In this document: one piece after another, positions 33,829-42,070 of the stretch
Layout of the letters: every line of letters starts with the position of its first letter
How positions within the stretch are numbered: position 1 is the first letter of the stretch
DNA from: a bacterium M00.F.Ca.ET.205.01.1.1
Lineage (GTDB): Bacteria > Pseudomonadota > Alphaproteobacteria > Rhizobiales > Rhizobiaceae
NCBI GenBank assembly: GCA_004791255.1
Contig: SRUQ01000004.1
Location: forward strand, 448,031 to 512,030
DNA: 64,000 nucleotides
Reading direction: 5' to 3'
Notes under the pieces: generated by a model
What the model was told of the DNA's origin: nothing
The model's database searches: none
What the model saw: only the letters and a program-made list of their open reading frames with translations
Made by a program: the position numbers and the translations under genes

Positions 33829-34593
33829 ATGCGCAAGCTTCTTGTCATCGGCATCGGCGCCGGCAATCCCGACCATATGACCGTCCAGGCCATAGCAGGC
33901 CTCAATCGCGCCGACGTGCTGTTTATCCCCGACAAGGGCGCCAAGAAGAACGACCTTGCCGAGTTGCGGCGCCAGATCTGCGACCGCTTCGTCACCAACC
34001 CGAAGTCGCGCCGCGTCGAATTCGACGTGCCGGTGCGTGCCGAACCAGCCCCCTCATACCGCTCGACCGTCGACGACTGGCACGACGCCATCGCCGCTAT
34101 CTATGAGAGCCTGATCCGCGACGAGATCGCGGAGGACGGCTGCGGTGCCTTCCTGATCTGGGGCGATCCCTCGCTCTATGACAGCGCGCTGCGCATCCTC
34201 GAGCGCGTGCGGCTACGCGGCAATGTCGGCTTCGAACTCGAAGTAATACCCGGCATCACCGCCATTCAGGCGCTGGCCGCCAGCCACAGAACCGCGCTGA
34301 ACCGCATCGGCGATTCCGTCCTGATCACCACGGGGCGGCGCCTGACCGAGGAAGGCATGCCGGACAATGCCGGCGCCGCCGTCGTCCTGCTCGACGGCAA
34401 ATGCGCGTTCAACACGCTCGCCGACCAGGATCTTTTCATCCAGTGGGGCGCCTATCTCGGCACGCCGGACGAAATCATCGTCTCCGGCCGGCTCGGCGAT
34501 GTCGGCGCCGAGATCGAAAAGCTGCGCGAGGAAGCGCGCCGCGAAAAAGGCTGGATCATGGACACCTATCTCTTGCGCAAGCGGGAAGAATGA
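33829..34593 (+). CDS. cobF: Precorrin-6A synthase (deacetylating)
   Basis: CobF methylates precorrin-5 at C-1 with loss of the acetyl fragment, in the aerobic cobalamin pathway. The 254-residue SAM-dependent methyltransferase has the N-terminal block LVIGIGAGNPDHMTVQA, then AFLIWGDPSLYDSALRI and EVIPGITAIQALAASH, all typical of corrin methyltransferases. The start is supported by GGAG eight bases before ATG 33829; an upstream ATG at 33748 has no such site. No other cob gene is nearby, so it is separated from the main cobalamin cluster. No cobalamin riboswitch was seen upstream. Confidence 0.92.
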   Translation: MRKLLVIGIGAGNPDHMTVQAIAGLNRADVLFIPDKGAKKNDLAELRRQICDRFVTNPKSRRVEFDVPVRAEPAPSYRSTVDDWHDAIAAIYESLIRDEIAEDGCGAFLIWGDPSLYDSALRILERVRLRGNVGFELEVIPGITAIQALAASHRTALNRIGDSVLITTGRRLTEEGMPDNAGAAVVLLDGKCAFNTLADQDLFIQWGAYLGTPDEIIVSGRLGDVGAEIEKLREEARREKGWIMDTYLLRKREE

Positions 34594-34632
34594 GGGAACC
34601 ACAGTAGTCCCTGCTGCCCTACTGCCTATTCC

Positions 34633-34974
34633 CTACCCCGCATCGATCTCCGCCTGTAGCGCATCCATATGCGTCGCCGCCGCGACTGCCGCCGCCCGCT
34701 CGATGGCGCGGAAGCGGCTGACGACGGCCAGTCCCACCGCCGTCAGTTGCGCGCCCCCGCCCTTGCGTCCGCCGGTTTGCGCCGCCACCAAAGGCTTGCC
34801 GAACACCCGGTTCATATCCTCGACCAGGTCCCAGGCATGCTTGTAGGACATCTCCATGCCGCGCGCGGCCGCCGAGATCGAACCGAAGGCGGCAATCTGT
34901 TCCAAAAGTTCGATCTTGCCCGGTCCGATGCGGCCATCGGGGTCGAGATTTATCCGCAAACTCAGCGACGGCAT
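34633..34974 (-). CDS. ModE-like winged-helix molybdate regulator (DNA-binding domain only)
   Basis: A 113-residue protein matching only the N-terminal DNA-binding domain of ModE: ALRINLDPDGRIGPGK-like start, then LLEQIAAFGSISAAARGMEMSYKHAWDLVEDMN, the helix-turn-helix. It lacks the C-terminal Mop domains that bind molybdate in full ModE, so sensing would need another mechanism or partner. GGAGGAG five bases before the ATG supports the start. It follows modC on the same strand but has its own upstream palindrome at 35029-35051. Confidence 0.85.
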   Translation of the reverse strand: MPSLSLRINLDPDGRIGPGKIELLEQIAAFGSISAAARGMEMSYKHAWDLVEDMNRVFGKPLVAAQTGGRKGGGAQLTAVGLAVVSRFRAIERAAAVAAATHMDALQAEIDAG

Positions 34975-35028
34975 CTTGGCTCCTCCGCGATCAGGCCCGC
35001 TTGCACATTAGTATGCCTTCGTCGTCAC

Positions 35029-35051
35029 CGCTATTCCAAATCGATATAGCG
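35029..35051. promoter_or_regulatory. ModE-type palindrome upstream of the modE-like gene
   Basis: CGCTAT (35029-35034) and ATAGCG (35046-35051) are perfect inverted arms 11 bases apart, in the 91-base gap between modC and the modE-like gene. The arm resembles the known ModE half-site CGCTATAT. A related site lies upstream of modA. Confidence 0.6.
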
Positions 35052-35065
35052 AACTGTCCGACACG

Positions 35066-36178
35066 TCAGCCATCGGCCTCGAGCGGCAGCCCGGCGCTCG
35101 TGTTCGCGCTGTCGAAACTTACCGTCTTGATCACGGCGAAGACCTGGCCTCCGAGCCGCAGCCTCAGCGCATGGCGCGACTGCTCTGTGATCCGCGCCAG
35201 CACGGTTGCACCGTTGCAGTCGATGCCGACCTCGACCGACGGCCCCTCTCCCGGGCTGATCGAGACGATGGTGCCGGACAGGATGTTGAGCGCGCTGAGG
35301 CCTGACGGCCGTTCGGTGGCGATCATGACGTCGCGGGCGCGGATGCGGATGCGCACGGGTGCCCCCGCCGTCACCGCCAGCCCCGGCACCCGGATCTCGC
35401 CGGCCGCCGAGCCGAGCACGGTCATGCCGAAAGCCTCGTCGTGGCGCAGCACATTCGTGTCCAGCACCGCGCCGCCCTCGCCGCGCTCCTCCGCCGGCAG
35501 CAGGTCGAGCCTCTGCATGACCTCCACCGTCGGGCCGCTGGCGACCACCTTGCCTTGCGCCAGCATGACTACATCGCTTGCCAGCCGCGCCACCTCGGCG
35601 ATGGAATGACTGACATAGACGATCGGGATCCTCGTCTCGTCGCGCAGCCGCTCGATATAGGGCAGGATTTCCGCCTTGCGCGCCTCGTCGAGCGACGCCA
35701 GCGGCTCATCCATCAGCAGCAGCCGGGGGCTGGCCAGCAGCGCCCGGCCGATGGCGACGCGCTGCTTCTCACCGCCCGAGAGTTTTGCCGGCCGCCGGCC
35801 GAGCAGCGGTCCGATGCCGAGCAGTTCGACAACCGCATCCATGTCCGCGTAGCGCTCCGATGCAGGCGTGAACCAGCGGCCATAGCGCAGATTGCTCGCC
35901 ACGCTCATATGCGGAAACAGCCGGGCATCCTGGAACACCATGCCGATGCGGCGCTTGTGCTTCGGCGCGAAGATGCCCTTGGCCGTGTCGACCAGCACGC
36001 GGCCGTCGGCCTCGATACGCCCCTTGTCGGGCCGGATCAGCCCGGCGATCATGTTGATCAGCGTCGTCTTGCCGGAGCCGGACGGCCCGAACAGCACCGT
36101 CAGCCGTCCGGCGCTTTCGAAACGGGCGTCGATGGCGAAATCGCCGAGCCGATGTCTGATGTCGACGAGGACGCTCAT
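35066..36178 (-). CDS. modC: Molybdate ABC transporter ATP-binding protein
   Basis: The ATPase (370 residues) of the high-affinity molybdate importer. Walker A GPSGSGKT (31-38), signature LSGGEKQR (133-140), Walker B LLLMDEP (154-160) and the H-loop VSHS are all present. The C-terminal third (about 290-360) is a Mop/TOBE-type domain with RIRARDVMIAT and the last strand LRLGGQVFAVIKTVSFD. It overlaps the modB stop by ATGA, so modB and modC are coupled. Confidence 0.95.
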   Translation of the reverse strand: MSVLVDIRHRLGDFAIDARFESAGRLTVLFGPSGSGKTTLINMIAGLIRPDKGRIEADGRVLVDTAKGIFAPKHKRRIGMVFQDARLFPHMSVASNLRYGRWFTPASERYADMDAVVELLGIGPLLGRRPAKLSGGEKQRVAIGRALLASPRLLLMDEPLASLDEARKAEILPYIERLRDETRIPIVYVSHSIAEVARLASDVVMLAQGKVVASGPTVEVMQRLDLLPAEERGEGGAVLDTNVLRHDEAFGMTVLGSAAGEIRVPGLAVTAGAPVRIRIRARDVMIATERPSGLSALNILSGTIVSISPGEGPSVEVGIDCNGATVLARITEQSRHALRLRLGGQVFAVIKTVSFDSANTSAGLPLEADG

Positions 36179-36879
36179 TCGATGTCCATCCGCCGGCCGA
36201 CGCGGCGCGCCAGCACTTCCGAAGCGACCAGGGCCGCCATCGAGATGACGATGGAGATCAGCGTCAGCCGCAGCGCGCCGTCGTCACCACCCGGTACCTG
36301 GGTAAACGTGTAGATCGCCGACGGCAGCGTCTGCGTTTCGTTGGGGATGTTGGAGACGAAGGTGATCGTCGCGCCGAACTCGCCCATCGCCTTGGCGAAG
36401 GACAGGATGGCGCCGGCGATCAGCCCAGGCAGGATCAACGGCAAGGTGATGGTGCCAAACACCCACAAGGGATTGGCGCCGAGCGTGCCGGCCGCCGCTT
36501 CCATCTTGCGGTCGACGGCCTCGATCGACAGCCGGATCGCGCGCACCATCAGCGGAAAGCCCATGACGCCGCAGGCCAGCGCCGCGCCTGTCCAGCGAAA
36601 TGAGAACACGATGCCGAAATGTTCGGCCAGGAACGCCCCGGCCGGACCACGCTTGCCAAAAGTCAAAAGCAGGAGATAGCCCGTGACGACGGGCGGCAGG
36701 ATCAGCGGAAGATGCACCAGTCCGTTGAGCAGCGTCTTGCCCCAGAAACTGCCCCGGGCAAGCAGCAGCGCGATCGCAATGCCCGGCGGCAGGCTGGCGA
36801 GCATCGCCACCGTCGCCACCTTGATCGACAGCCGGACCGCATTCCATTCGTCAGGAGTGAGGTCCAGCAGCCAGTTCAT
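36175..36879 (-). CDS. modB: Molybdate ABC transporter permease
   Basis: The membrane component (234 residues) with about five or six helices. The start is near DEWNAVRLSIKVATVA, typical of ModB, and the EAA loop is EAAAGTLGANPLWVFGTITLPLILPG, which contacts ModC. Substrate passes from ModA through this channel. It lies between modA (26 bases upstream) and modC (4-base overlap) in a clear modABC operon. Confidence 0.95.
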   Translation of the reverse strand: MNWLLDLTPDEWNAVRLSIKVATVAMLASLPPGIAIALLLARGSFWGKTLLNGLVHLPLILPPVVTGYLLLLTFGKRGPAGAFLAEHFGIVFSFRWTGAALACGVMGFPLMVRAIRLSIEAVDRKMEAAAGTLGANPLWVFGTITLPLILPGLIAGAILSFAKAMGEFGATITFVSNIPNETQTLPSAIYTFTQVPGGDDGALRLTLISIVISMAALVASEVLARRVGRRMDIE

Positions 36880-36905
36880 GGTCCGATATCAGGTCTCTCT
36901 CGAAC

Positions 36906-37700
36906 TCAGTTGCTCGGCGCCAGCACCGTAAAGCCCTGCTCCTTGAACAGCGCCGCCGCCTTGGCGGACAGCAGGCACTTCAGGAAGGCCGGCGCATCCT
37001 TGTCCTTCGAATCCGCAGTCTGGGCAACCGGATAGATGATCGGCGGATGCGAATCCTCCGGGAAGGTGCCGACCACCTTGACGCCCTTTTCCGCATGCGC
37101 GTCGGTTGCATAGACGATGCCAAGGGCCGCCTCGCCCGTCGAAACCAGCTTCAGCGCCGCACGCACATTCTCGGCCTGCGCCACCTTGCCCTCGACCGAC
37201 GGCCAGACGCCGAGCGATTCGAGCGCTGCCTTGCCGTATTTGCCGGCCGGCACAGCCTTGAAGTCGCCCATGGCGAGCTTGCCGTCACCAACCAGCCTGG
37301 CGAGCTCAAAACCCTTTTCGATCTTGGTTTCGACCGTCGAATCTTTCGACGCCACCAGCACGATCTGGTTGCCGAGTAGTTTCACTTCGGTGTCGGGCTT
37401 GGTCAGCTTCTTGTCGGAGAGGTATTTCATCCAGTCAAGATCGGCCGAGATGAACACATCGGCCGGCGCACCGCCTTCGATCTGCTTGGCGAGCGCCGAG
37501 CTTGCCGCATAGGAGATGGTCGCAGCCTCGCCGACATCGGCCTCGCAGGCCTTGTTCACGCCGTCGAGCGCGTCCTTGAGGCTCGCCGCGGCAAACACCA
37601 GGACCTTGTCTTGCGCATGCGCCACTGGGGCCATGGCCATCAGCGCCACCGCGAAACCGCCAATGGCAATCGCCTTCAATCCAAAACCCTTGCCCGTCAT
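36906..37700 (-). CDS. modA: Molybdate-binding periplasmic protein
   Basis: The periplasmic molybdate-binding protein (264 residues). A signal peptide of about 30 residues ends near AHAQ, then VLVFAAASLKDALDGVNKACE, where the Ser binds the oxyanion, and GGAPADVFISADLDWM, a conserved ModA block. The start at 37700 is supported by GGGAGAG five bases upstream; an ATG 66 bases earlier would add an unlikely N-terminus. It heads modABC and is preceded by a ModE-type palindrome at 37742-37764. Confidence 0.95.
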   Translation of the reverse strand: MTGKGFGLKAIAIGGFAVALMAMAPVAHAQDKVLVFAAASLKDALDGVNKACEADVGEAATISYAASSALAKQIEGGAPADVFISADLDWMKYLSDKKLTKPDTEVKLLGNQIVLVASKDSTVETKIEKGFELARLVGDGKLAMGDFKAVPAGKYGKAALESLGVWPSVEGKVAQAENVRAALKLVSTGEAALGIVYATDAHAEKGVKVVGTFPEDSHPPIIYPVAQTADSKDKDAPAFLKCLLSAKAAALFKEQGFTVLAPSN

Positions 37701-37741
37701 GAAACTCTCCCTGAAAATCCGATCAGCTTGAAGCCCGCCAC

Positions 37742-37764
37742 CGATATATCCGGATGAATATAAC
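37742..37764. promoter_or_regulatory. ModE-type palindrome upstream of modA
   Basis: CGATATAT (37742-37749) and ATATAAC (37758-37764) flank the modA promoter region. On the transcribed strand this reads GTTATAT-N8-ATATATCG, close to the E. coli ModE box (half-sites like CGTTATATA and TATATAGCG). It matches in layout the site at 35029-35051. Confidence 0.65.
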
Positions 37765-37900
37765 AAGGGAAGACCCTGCGCTCTTCGAAAGCACCTGTTC
37801 GACAGGGAACCGTCGCCGACGTCAGCTCGAAAAGGGCAAGCAGGCTATGCCGTGGTCAAAGCCACGGATGTGATAGTCGGGATCGATTGAGGACTGCGGT

Positions 37901-38695
37901 TCAGACCGCGATCGGCGCCTTGATCGAGGCGTCGGCGACGTAATTTTCCAGCCGGAAATCTTCGAAGCGGAAAGCGAAAAGGTCTTTCACTTCGGGGTTG
38001 ATCCACATGGTCGGCAACGCCCTCGGCGTGCGCCGCAATTGTTCGCGCGCCTGCTCGAAATGGTTCGAATAGATGTGCGCGTCACCGAGCGTGTGGACGA
38101 AGTCGCCGGGCTTCAGCCCCGTCACCTGCGCCACCATCAGCGTCAGCAGCGCATACGAAGCGATGTTGAATGGCACACCGAGGAAGATATCGGCCGAACG
38201 CTGATAAAGCTGGCAGGAGAGCCGGCCTTCGGAAACGTAGAACTGGAACAGGCAGTGGCATGGCGGCAGCGCCATCGCTTCCACCTCGGCCGGGTTCCAG
38301 GCCGAGACGATCAGCCGCCGCGACTGAGGGTTGCGACGTATCTCCTTCAAAAGATTGGTGATCTGGTCAATCGATCCGCCATGTCCATCAGGCCAGGACC
38401 GCCACTGTTTGCCGTAGATCGGGCCGAGGTCGCCATTCTCGTCGGCCCATTCGTCCCAGATCGAAACGCCATTGTCGGTCAGGTACTTGATGTTGGTGTC
38501 GCCGGCCAGGAACCACAGGAGTTCATGGATGATCGACTTCAGGTGCAGCTTCTTGGTGGTGGTGACCGGAAAGCCGCGCGCCAGGTCGAAACGCATCTGA
38601 TAGCCGAAGACGGAGCGCGTCCCCGTGCCGGTGCGGTCGCCGCGATCGGAGCCACGGTCCAGCACATGCTGCAGAAGGTCGAGATATTGGCGCAT
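37901..38695 (-). CDS. thyA: Thymidylate synthase
   Basis: ThyA methylates dUMP to dTMP using methylenetetrahydrofolate. The 264-residue protein, equal in length to the E. coli enzyme, begins [15 protein letters not shown]; the catalytic Cys146 lies in [12 protein letters not shown]. The phosphate-binding Arg pair is in [15 protein letters not shown], and the C-terminal block is present. The ORF is open for 56 further codons upstream, but homology starts here. The folA gene is 5 kb away, with the mod and cobF genes between. Confidence 0.97.
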   Translation of the reverse strand: MRQYLDLLQHVLDRGSDRGDRTGTGTRSVFGYQMRFDLARGFPVTTTKKLHLKSIIHELLWFLAGDTNIKYLTDNGVSIWDEWADENGDLGPIYGKQWRSWPDGHGGSIDQITNLLKEIRRNPQSRRLIVSAWNPAEVEAMALPPCHCLFQFYVSEGRLSCQLYQRSADIFLGVPFNIASYALLTLMVAQVTGLKPGDFVHTLGDAHIYSNHFEQAREQLRRTPRALPTMWINPEVKDLFAFRFEDFRLENYVADASIKAPIAV

Positions 38696-38870
38696 CGGGT
38701 TCCGGCTCGATTCGAGATGTCGCCGAGTATAGCGCATGCGCACGCCGATGCCACGCGCTTGCTGGGCCGTCCCCAATTGACCGTGATGCGGAGCCTCAGA
38801 ATTCGGTCTGGCGAGCCGAGGCGCAGAAAACCGCGCCGCTCGGCCGCCAGAGTGAACTATCAAAAAGGGC

Positions 38871-39182
38871 TCAGAGCGAGCCGAGCTTGCCCAGATCCTT
38901 GGCCACCAGATAATAGAACGTCACGCGGTTCTTGGTATTGTCCGCGGCCATCGCCTTGCAGGTCTTCTCGATCGCGGCGTCGGCTTTCGCCGCGTCGCTG
39001 ACGCCGAGCTTCTTGGCCACCCAGCTCTCCTTGACCCGCTCCAGCTCTTTCGGATCCGTGCAGGACACCAGCGAGGAGTCGCGATTCCTGAGCGCAATGC
39101 CCAGATGCTTGACGATCTTTTCGACCGCGTCGGCATTGGCGCCCGCGTCGTATTTCTTCACGTCTGCAAGATAGTCGGCCAT
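38871..39182 (-). CDS. DUF2853 family protein
   Basis: A 103-residue soluble helical protein matching the DUF2853 family: [16 protein letters not shown] start, [31 protein letters not shown] in the middle, and [14 protein letters not shown] near the end. The function is unknown. An upstream ATG at 39263 is in frame, but ATG 39182 has GAGGGG eight bases before it and fits the family. It is a single gene between thyA and ssrA. Confidence 0.85.
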   Translation of the reverse strand: MADYLADVKKYDAGANADAVEKIVKHLGIALRNRDSSLVSCTDPKELERVKESWVAKKLGVSDAAKADAAIEKTCKAMAADNTKNRVTFYYLVAKDLGKLGSL

Positions 39183-39355
39183 CAGAAAATCCCCTCGTCG
39201 GCGCCACGGATCCGATCGGTGAGGGCTGTGGCGCGCTCCGCAATTCGTGCGCTCGGTCGGCAACTCCTCACCGCCAGCAAAGCTTCGGTTGAGACCGCTC
39301 CCAAGTCAACCCTCGCACGTTGCATTTTGACACAGGGACAAAGCCCGATTGCGGC

Positions 39356-39384
39356 CTTTCATTTTCCATCGCCGGCCCCTATAT
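39356..39384 (+). promoter_or_regulatory. Promoter of ssrA
   Basis: CTATAT at 39379-39384 matches the rhizobial -10 consensus; 17 bases upstream, CTTTCA (39356-39361) is a weak -35. Transcription would start near 39391, just before the acceptor half of tmRNA. Confidence 0.45.
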
Positions 39385-39385
39385 T

Positions 39386-39711
39386 CGGTTCGTCGGCTTG
39401 ACCGACTATGGTGATAAACAGGCGATGAAATAAGCCGTTCGGACCCGGGGGCGGTACCCGGCGCCTCCACCAAAAGCCGCTGTTGAGGATACAGCGGTTT
39501 TTGCTGGGGGCGAAATAGGATCGACGAAGGTGTAAAGATCGTACTTTTGCCCGGCATTGTACCACCGTCATCGGGCTAAACTTATAGTTGCCAACGACAA
39601 CTATGCGGAAGCACGTCTCGCTGCTTAATGCAGTGCGATAGCTTCAAATCAAGCCCTAGGGGTTCGCACTTCTAGGCGGGGTTCGGAGGTACCTGGCAAC
39701 AGAAACCTCCA
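39386..39711 (+). ncRNA. ssrA: Two-piece (circularly permuted) tmRNA
   Basis: tmRNA rescues stalled ribosomes and adds a degradation tag. The gene is permuted as in other alphaproteobacteria. The acceptor half comes first, with a T-arm CCGGG-loop-CCCGG and the 3' end CGCCTCC-A-CCA (ending 39472). An excised segment with a hairpin (CCGCTGT/ACAGCGG) follows, then the coding half starts GGGGGCGAAATAGGATCGAC (39506). GGGGGCG pairs with CGCCTCC over seven base pairs including one G-U, confirming the acceptor stem. The tag frame 39590-39628 encodes ANDNYAEARLAA and a stop. The coding half ends near a GGAGGT/ACCTCC stem (39685-39710). Exact processed ends are estimated. Confidence 0.95.
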
Positions 39712-39795
39712 CTTCTCCCCTCTTAAATTGTGCCACGCGCCACGGCGAATCCGCCGGCCGAGCACTCATGCGCGCGCTTCAGAAGTCAGGCATGA

Positions 39796-39822
39796 AAAAG
39801 GCCGGGATCAACCCGGCCTTTT
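39796..39822. terminator. Bidirectional terminator between ssrA and the MFS gene
   Basis: A perfect 11-bp stem AAAAGGCCGGG/CCCGGCCTTTT with a five-base loop. A-tract and T-tract arms give both strands a U-run, so it can end ssrA transcription on the plus strand and the efflux gene on the minus strand. Confidence 0.88.
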
Positions 39823-39843
39823 CCCAGACTTGTCGGCGATGGC

Positions 39844-41049
39844 TTATTCCGCCGGCGCTTCGACCGCTTCGCGCGAGCGGCCAAGCGTGACCTTGGCCAG
39901 GGTGAAGGAAATCACCGCGCACAGCGTGATGCCGGCGACCATGGGCAGCGGCGTGCCGTCGAAGAACACGCCGGCGACGCCCATCGCGAGCGCGCCGATG
40001 GCGAAGTGCAGCGTGCCCATCAGCGCCGAAGCCGTGCCGGCGATCTCGCCATGCTCTTCCATGGCCAGCACCGAAGTGGTGGGGATGACCAGGCCGAGGA
40101 AGCCGTAGCCGACGAACAGCAATGCCGCCATCACATCCAGCCGGTCGACACCCGCCGCCATGATCGCGAACAGCACCACCATCGTCGTGGCGTAGCCGGT
40201 AACCGCCACCCACACCACGCGCTTCAGCCCGAAACGCTCGGCAAGCAGGCCGGTGAGCTGCGACATGCCGATGAAGGCAACTGCGTTGATCGAGAAGAAC
40301 ACGCTGTAGACCGAAGGCGACAGCCCGTAATGGCCGATCAGGATGAAGGACGAACTCGACAGATAGACGAAGAAGCTGGCGATGCCGAAGCCGGCGATCG
40401 CCGTCAGGCCGAGAAAGTTGCGGTCGCCCATCAGGAAACGGTAAGCGGAAAGCGCGGTACCGAAGGACGAACCTGCGCGCTCTTCGACGGGCCGCGTTTC
40501 CTTGAGCGAGGTGGCGAGCAGGATGGTTGCCAGCGCCGCCGCGCCCGTCACCGTCCAGAACACGGCCCGCCAGCCGAAATTCTCGATGATCTGGCTGCCG
40601 GTCAGCGGTGCCAGGATCGGCGATACCGAAAACACCAGCATCAAGAGCGACATCAGCTTGGCGGCTTCATTGCCGGTGTGCAGGTCGCGTACGATGGCGC
40701 GCGGCACGGCCATGCCGGCGCTGGCGCCGAGGCCCTGCAGGAAGCGGAAGGCGATCAGCCATTCGATGGTCGGGCTCATCGCCGAACCGATGCCGCCGAC
40801 CATGAACAGTGCAAGGCCGAAATAGAGCGGCAGCTTGCGGCCGACCATATCGGAGATCGGCCCAACGACGATCTGGCCGAAGCCCATCGACAGGAAGAAG
40901 ATCAACAGGCTCATCTGCACGGCGGCTGTGCCGGCATGTAGATCCGCGCCGATCGAAGGCAGCGCCGGCAGATACATGTCGATGGCGAAGGGGCCGATGG
41001 CGGACAGCAAGCCGAGCACGACCGCGATGCGGAGGAATTTAGGACTCAT
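39844..41049 (-). CDS. Bcr/CflA-type MFS drug efflux transporter
   Basis: A 401-residue major facilitator with twelve hydrophobic segments. The N-terminal GPFAIDMYLPALPSIGADL and the SDMVGRKLPLYFGLALF loop 2-3 motif mark the Bcr/CflA subfamily (14.A-type drug/H+ antiporters), which export bicyclomycin, chloramphenicol or similar compounds. The start MSPKFLRIAVVLG fits the family; an ATG 147 bases upstream is in frame but would add a non-homologous extension. It is divergent from a TetR gene with a perfect operator palindrome between them. Confidence 0.92.
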   Translation of the reverse strand: MSPKFLRIAVVLGLLSAIGPFAIDMYLPALPSIGADLHAGTAAVQMSLLIFFLSMGFGQIVVGPISDMVGRKLPLYFGLALFMVGGIGSAMSPTIEWLIAFRFLQGLGASAGMAVPRAIVRDLHTGNEAAKLMSLLMLVFSVSPILAPLTGSQIIENFGWRAVFWTVTGAAALATILLATSLKETRPVEERAGSSFGTALSAYRFLMGDRNFLGLTAIAGFGIASFFVYLSSSSFILIGHYGLSPSVYSVFFSINAVAFIGMSQLTGLLAERFGLKRVVWVAVTGYATTMVVLFAIMAAGVDRLDVMAALLFVGYGFLGLVIPTTSVLAMEEHGEIAGTASALMGTLHFAIGALAMGVAGVFFDGTPLPMVAGITLCAVISFTLAKVTLGRSREAVEAPAE

Positions 41050-41186
41050 GATAATGGCTTCTTTCGAATCTGGTCGCCGCCCGGAGCGACGCATAACCCA
41101 AGGACGTTCCATCCCTTGGGATTCCGACTCTGCGAGAACGAAATTGTTCATCGCCCGCAGGAAATCCCTTAGCGTTATGTCCACAA

Positions 41187-41208
41187 ATTTAGACACTCTT
41201 GTCTAAAT
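41187..41208. promoter_or_regulatory. TetR operator between efflux gene and regulator
   Basis: ATTTAGACA (41187-41195) and TGTCTAAAT (41200-41208) are perfect 9-bp inverted arms with a four-base spacer (CTCT). The site lies between the divergent MFS and TetR genes and is well placed to repress both. Confidence 0.75.
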
Positions 41209-41234
41209 CGTCAATCACCTCTATATGGTTTTTC

Positions 41235-41924
41235 ATGAAGCTCGGCGTGTCTCCTGACATTTTCCCGCCACGCAGCCATGAGGCCAAACGTGTCTCGGTG
41301 GTCGACGCAGCCGCTTCCGTGTTCTGCCGTCAGGGTTTTGCCGGCGCCAATATCGACCTCATTGCTGCCGAGGCCGGCGTTTCGCGCCAGACCGTCTACA
41401 ACCATCATCGCGACAAGGAGAAGCTCTTCGTCGCCGTGGTCCGCGACCTGACCGAGCGCTGCAACGCCGGCATCTTCGCCACCATCGCCACCTTCCCCGA
41501 CCAGCCCGGCGATATCGAAGCCGACCTGATCGGCTTTGCCGTGCGCATGAACCGGAACTGTATCTGCAACCGCGACGGCCGCTTCCTGCGCAAACTGATC
41601 CAGGCCGAAGGCGAGCGCTATCCCGAACTCTTCGCCGAATGGCGCGAACAAGGCCCCGGCCGGACCTGGTCGGCGCTCGCCGCCCGCTTCGCCCGCCTTG
41701 CCTATGCCGGGCACCTTTCGATCGACGATCCCGATGTGGCCGCCCGCCAGTTCCTCGCTCTGGTCAATGCCGAACTGCAGATCACCTTCATGCTCGGCGG
41801 CGTGCCGACCGAGAACGAAGTGCTGCAATCTGCGACAAACGGCGTGCATACCTTCCTGCGCGCCTTCAGCAAGCGCCCGTCCACCGCCAGCGTGAAGAAG
41901 CAGGCGGCACTGGCCAGCGCATGA
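41235..41924 (+). CDS. TetR-family transcriptional regulator
   Basis: A 229-residue TetR-type regulator. The N-terminal helix-turn-helix is VVDAAASVFCRQGFAGANIDLIAAEAGVSRQTVYNHHRDKEKLF (about residues 20-65); the rest is a helical ligand-binding and dimerisation domain. It probably represses the divergent Bcr/CflA efflux gene and itself through the palindrome at 41187-41208, and is released when it binds the exported compound. ATG 41235 is chosen over the upstream ATG 41199 because the shorter form fits the family, but 41199 would overlap the operator and remains possible. Confidence 0.9.
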   Translation: MKLGVSPDIFPPRSHEAKRVSVVDAAASVFCRQGFAGANIDLIAAEAGVSRQTVYNHHRDKEKLFVAVVRDLTERCNAGIFATIATFPDQPGDIEADLIGFAVRMNRNCICNRDGRFLRKLIQAEGERYPELFAEWREQGPGRTWSALAARFARLAYAGHLSIDDPDVAARQFLALVNAELQITFMLGGVPTENEVLQSATNGVHTFLRAFSKRPSTASVKKQAALASA

Positions 41925-42070
41925 CATTTGCTGCGCCAGCACAGCAGCCTCGCCGATCAAATCGTTGGTAATGACCTCCCCTTCGGCGTGACAGCGATCC
42001 ATATGTGGTTTACGCCGCGCTCAAGCTTGATTACAGCTATGCGGACGATTCAACGGAACCCGACCAGCAC

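Noticed and set aside
37850..37867. Intrinsic terminator after thyA (CCGTGG/CCACGG hairpin)
   Set aside because: Only six base pairs and no T-run on either strand, so not called as a terminator.
39440..39475. A tRNA gene suggested by a T-arm and CCA end
   Set aside because: It is the acceptor half of the permuted tmRNA; no anticodon arm is present.
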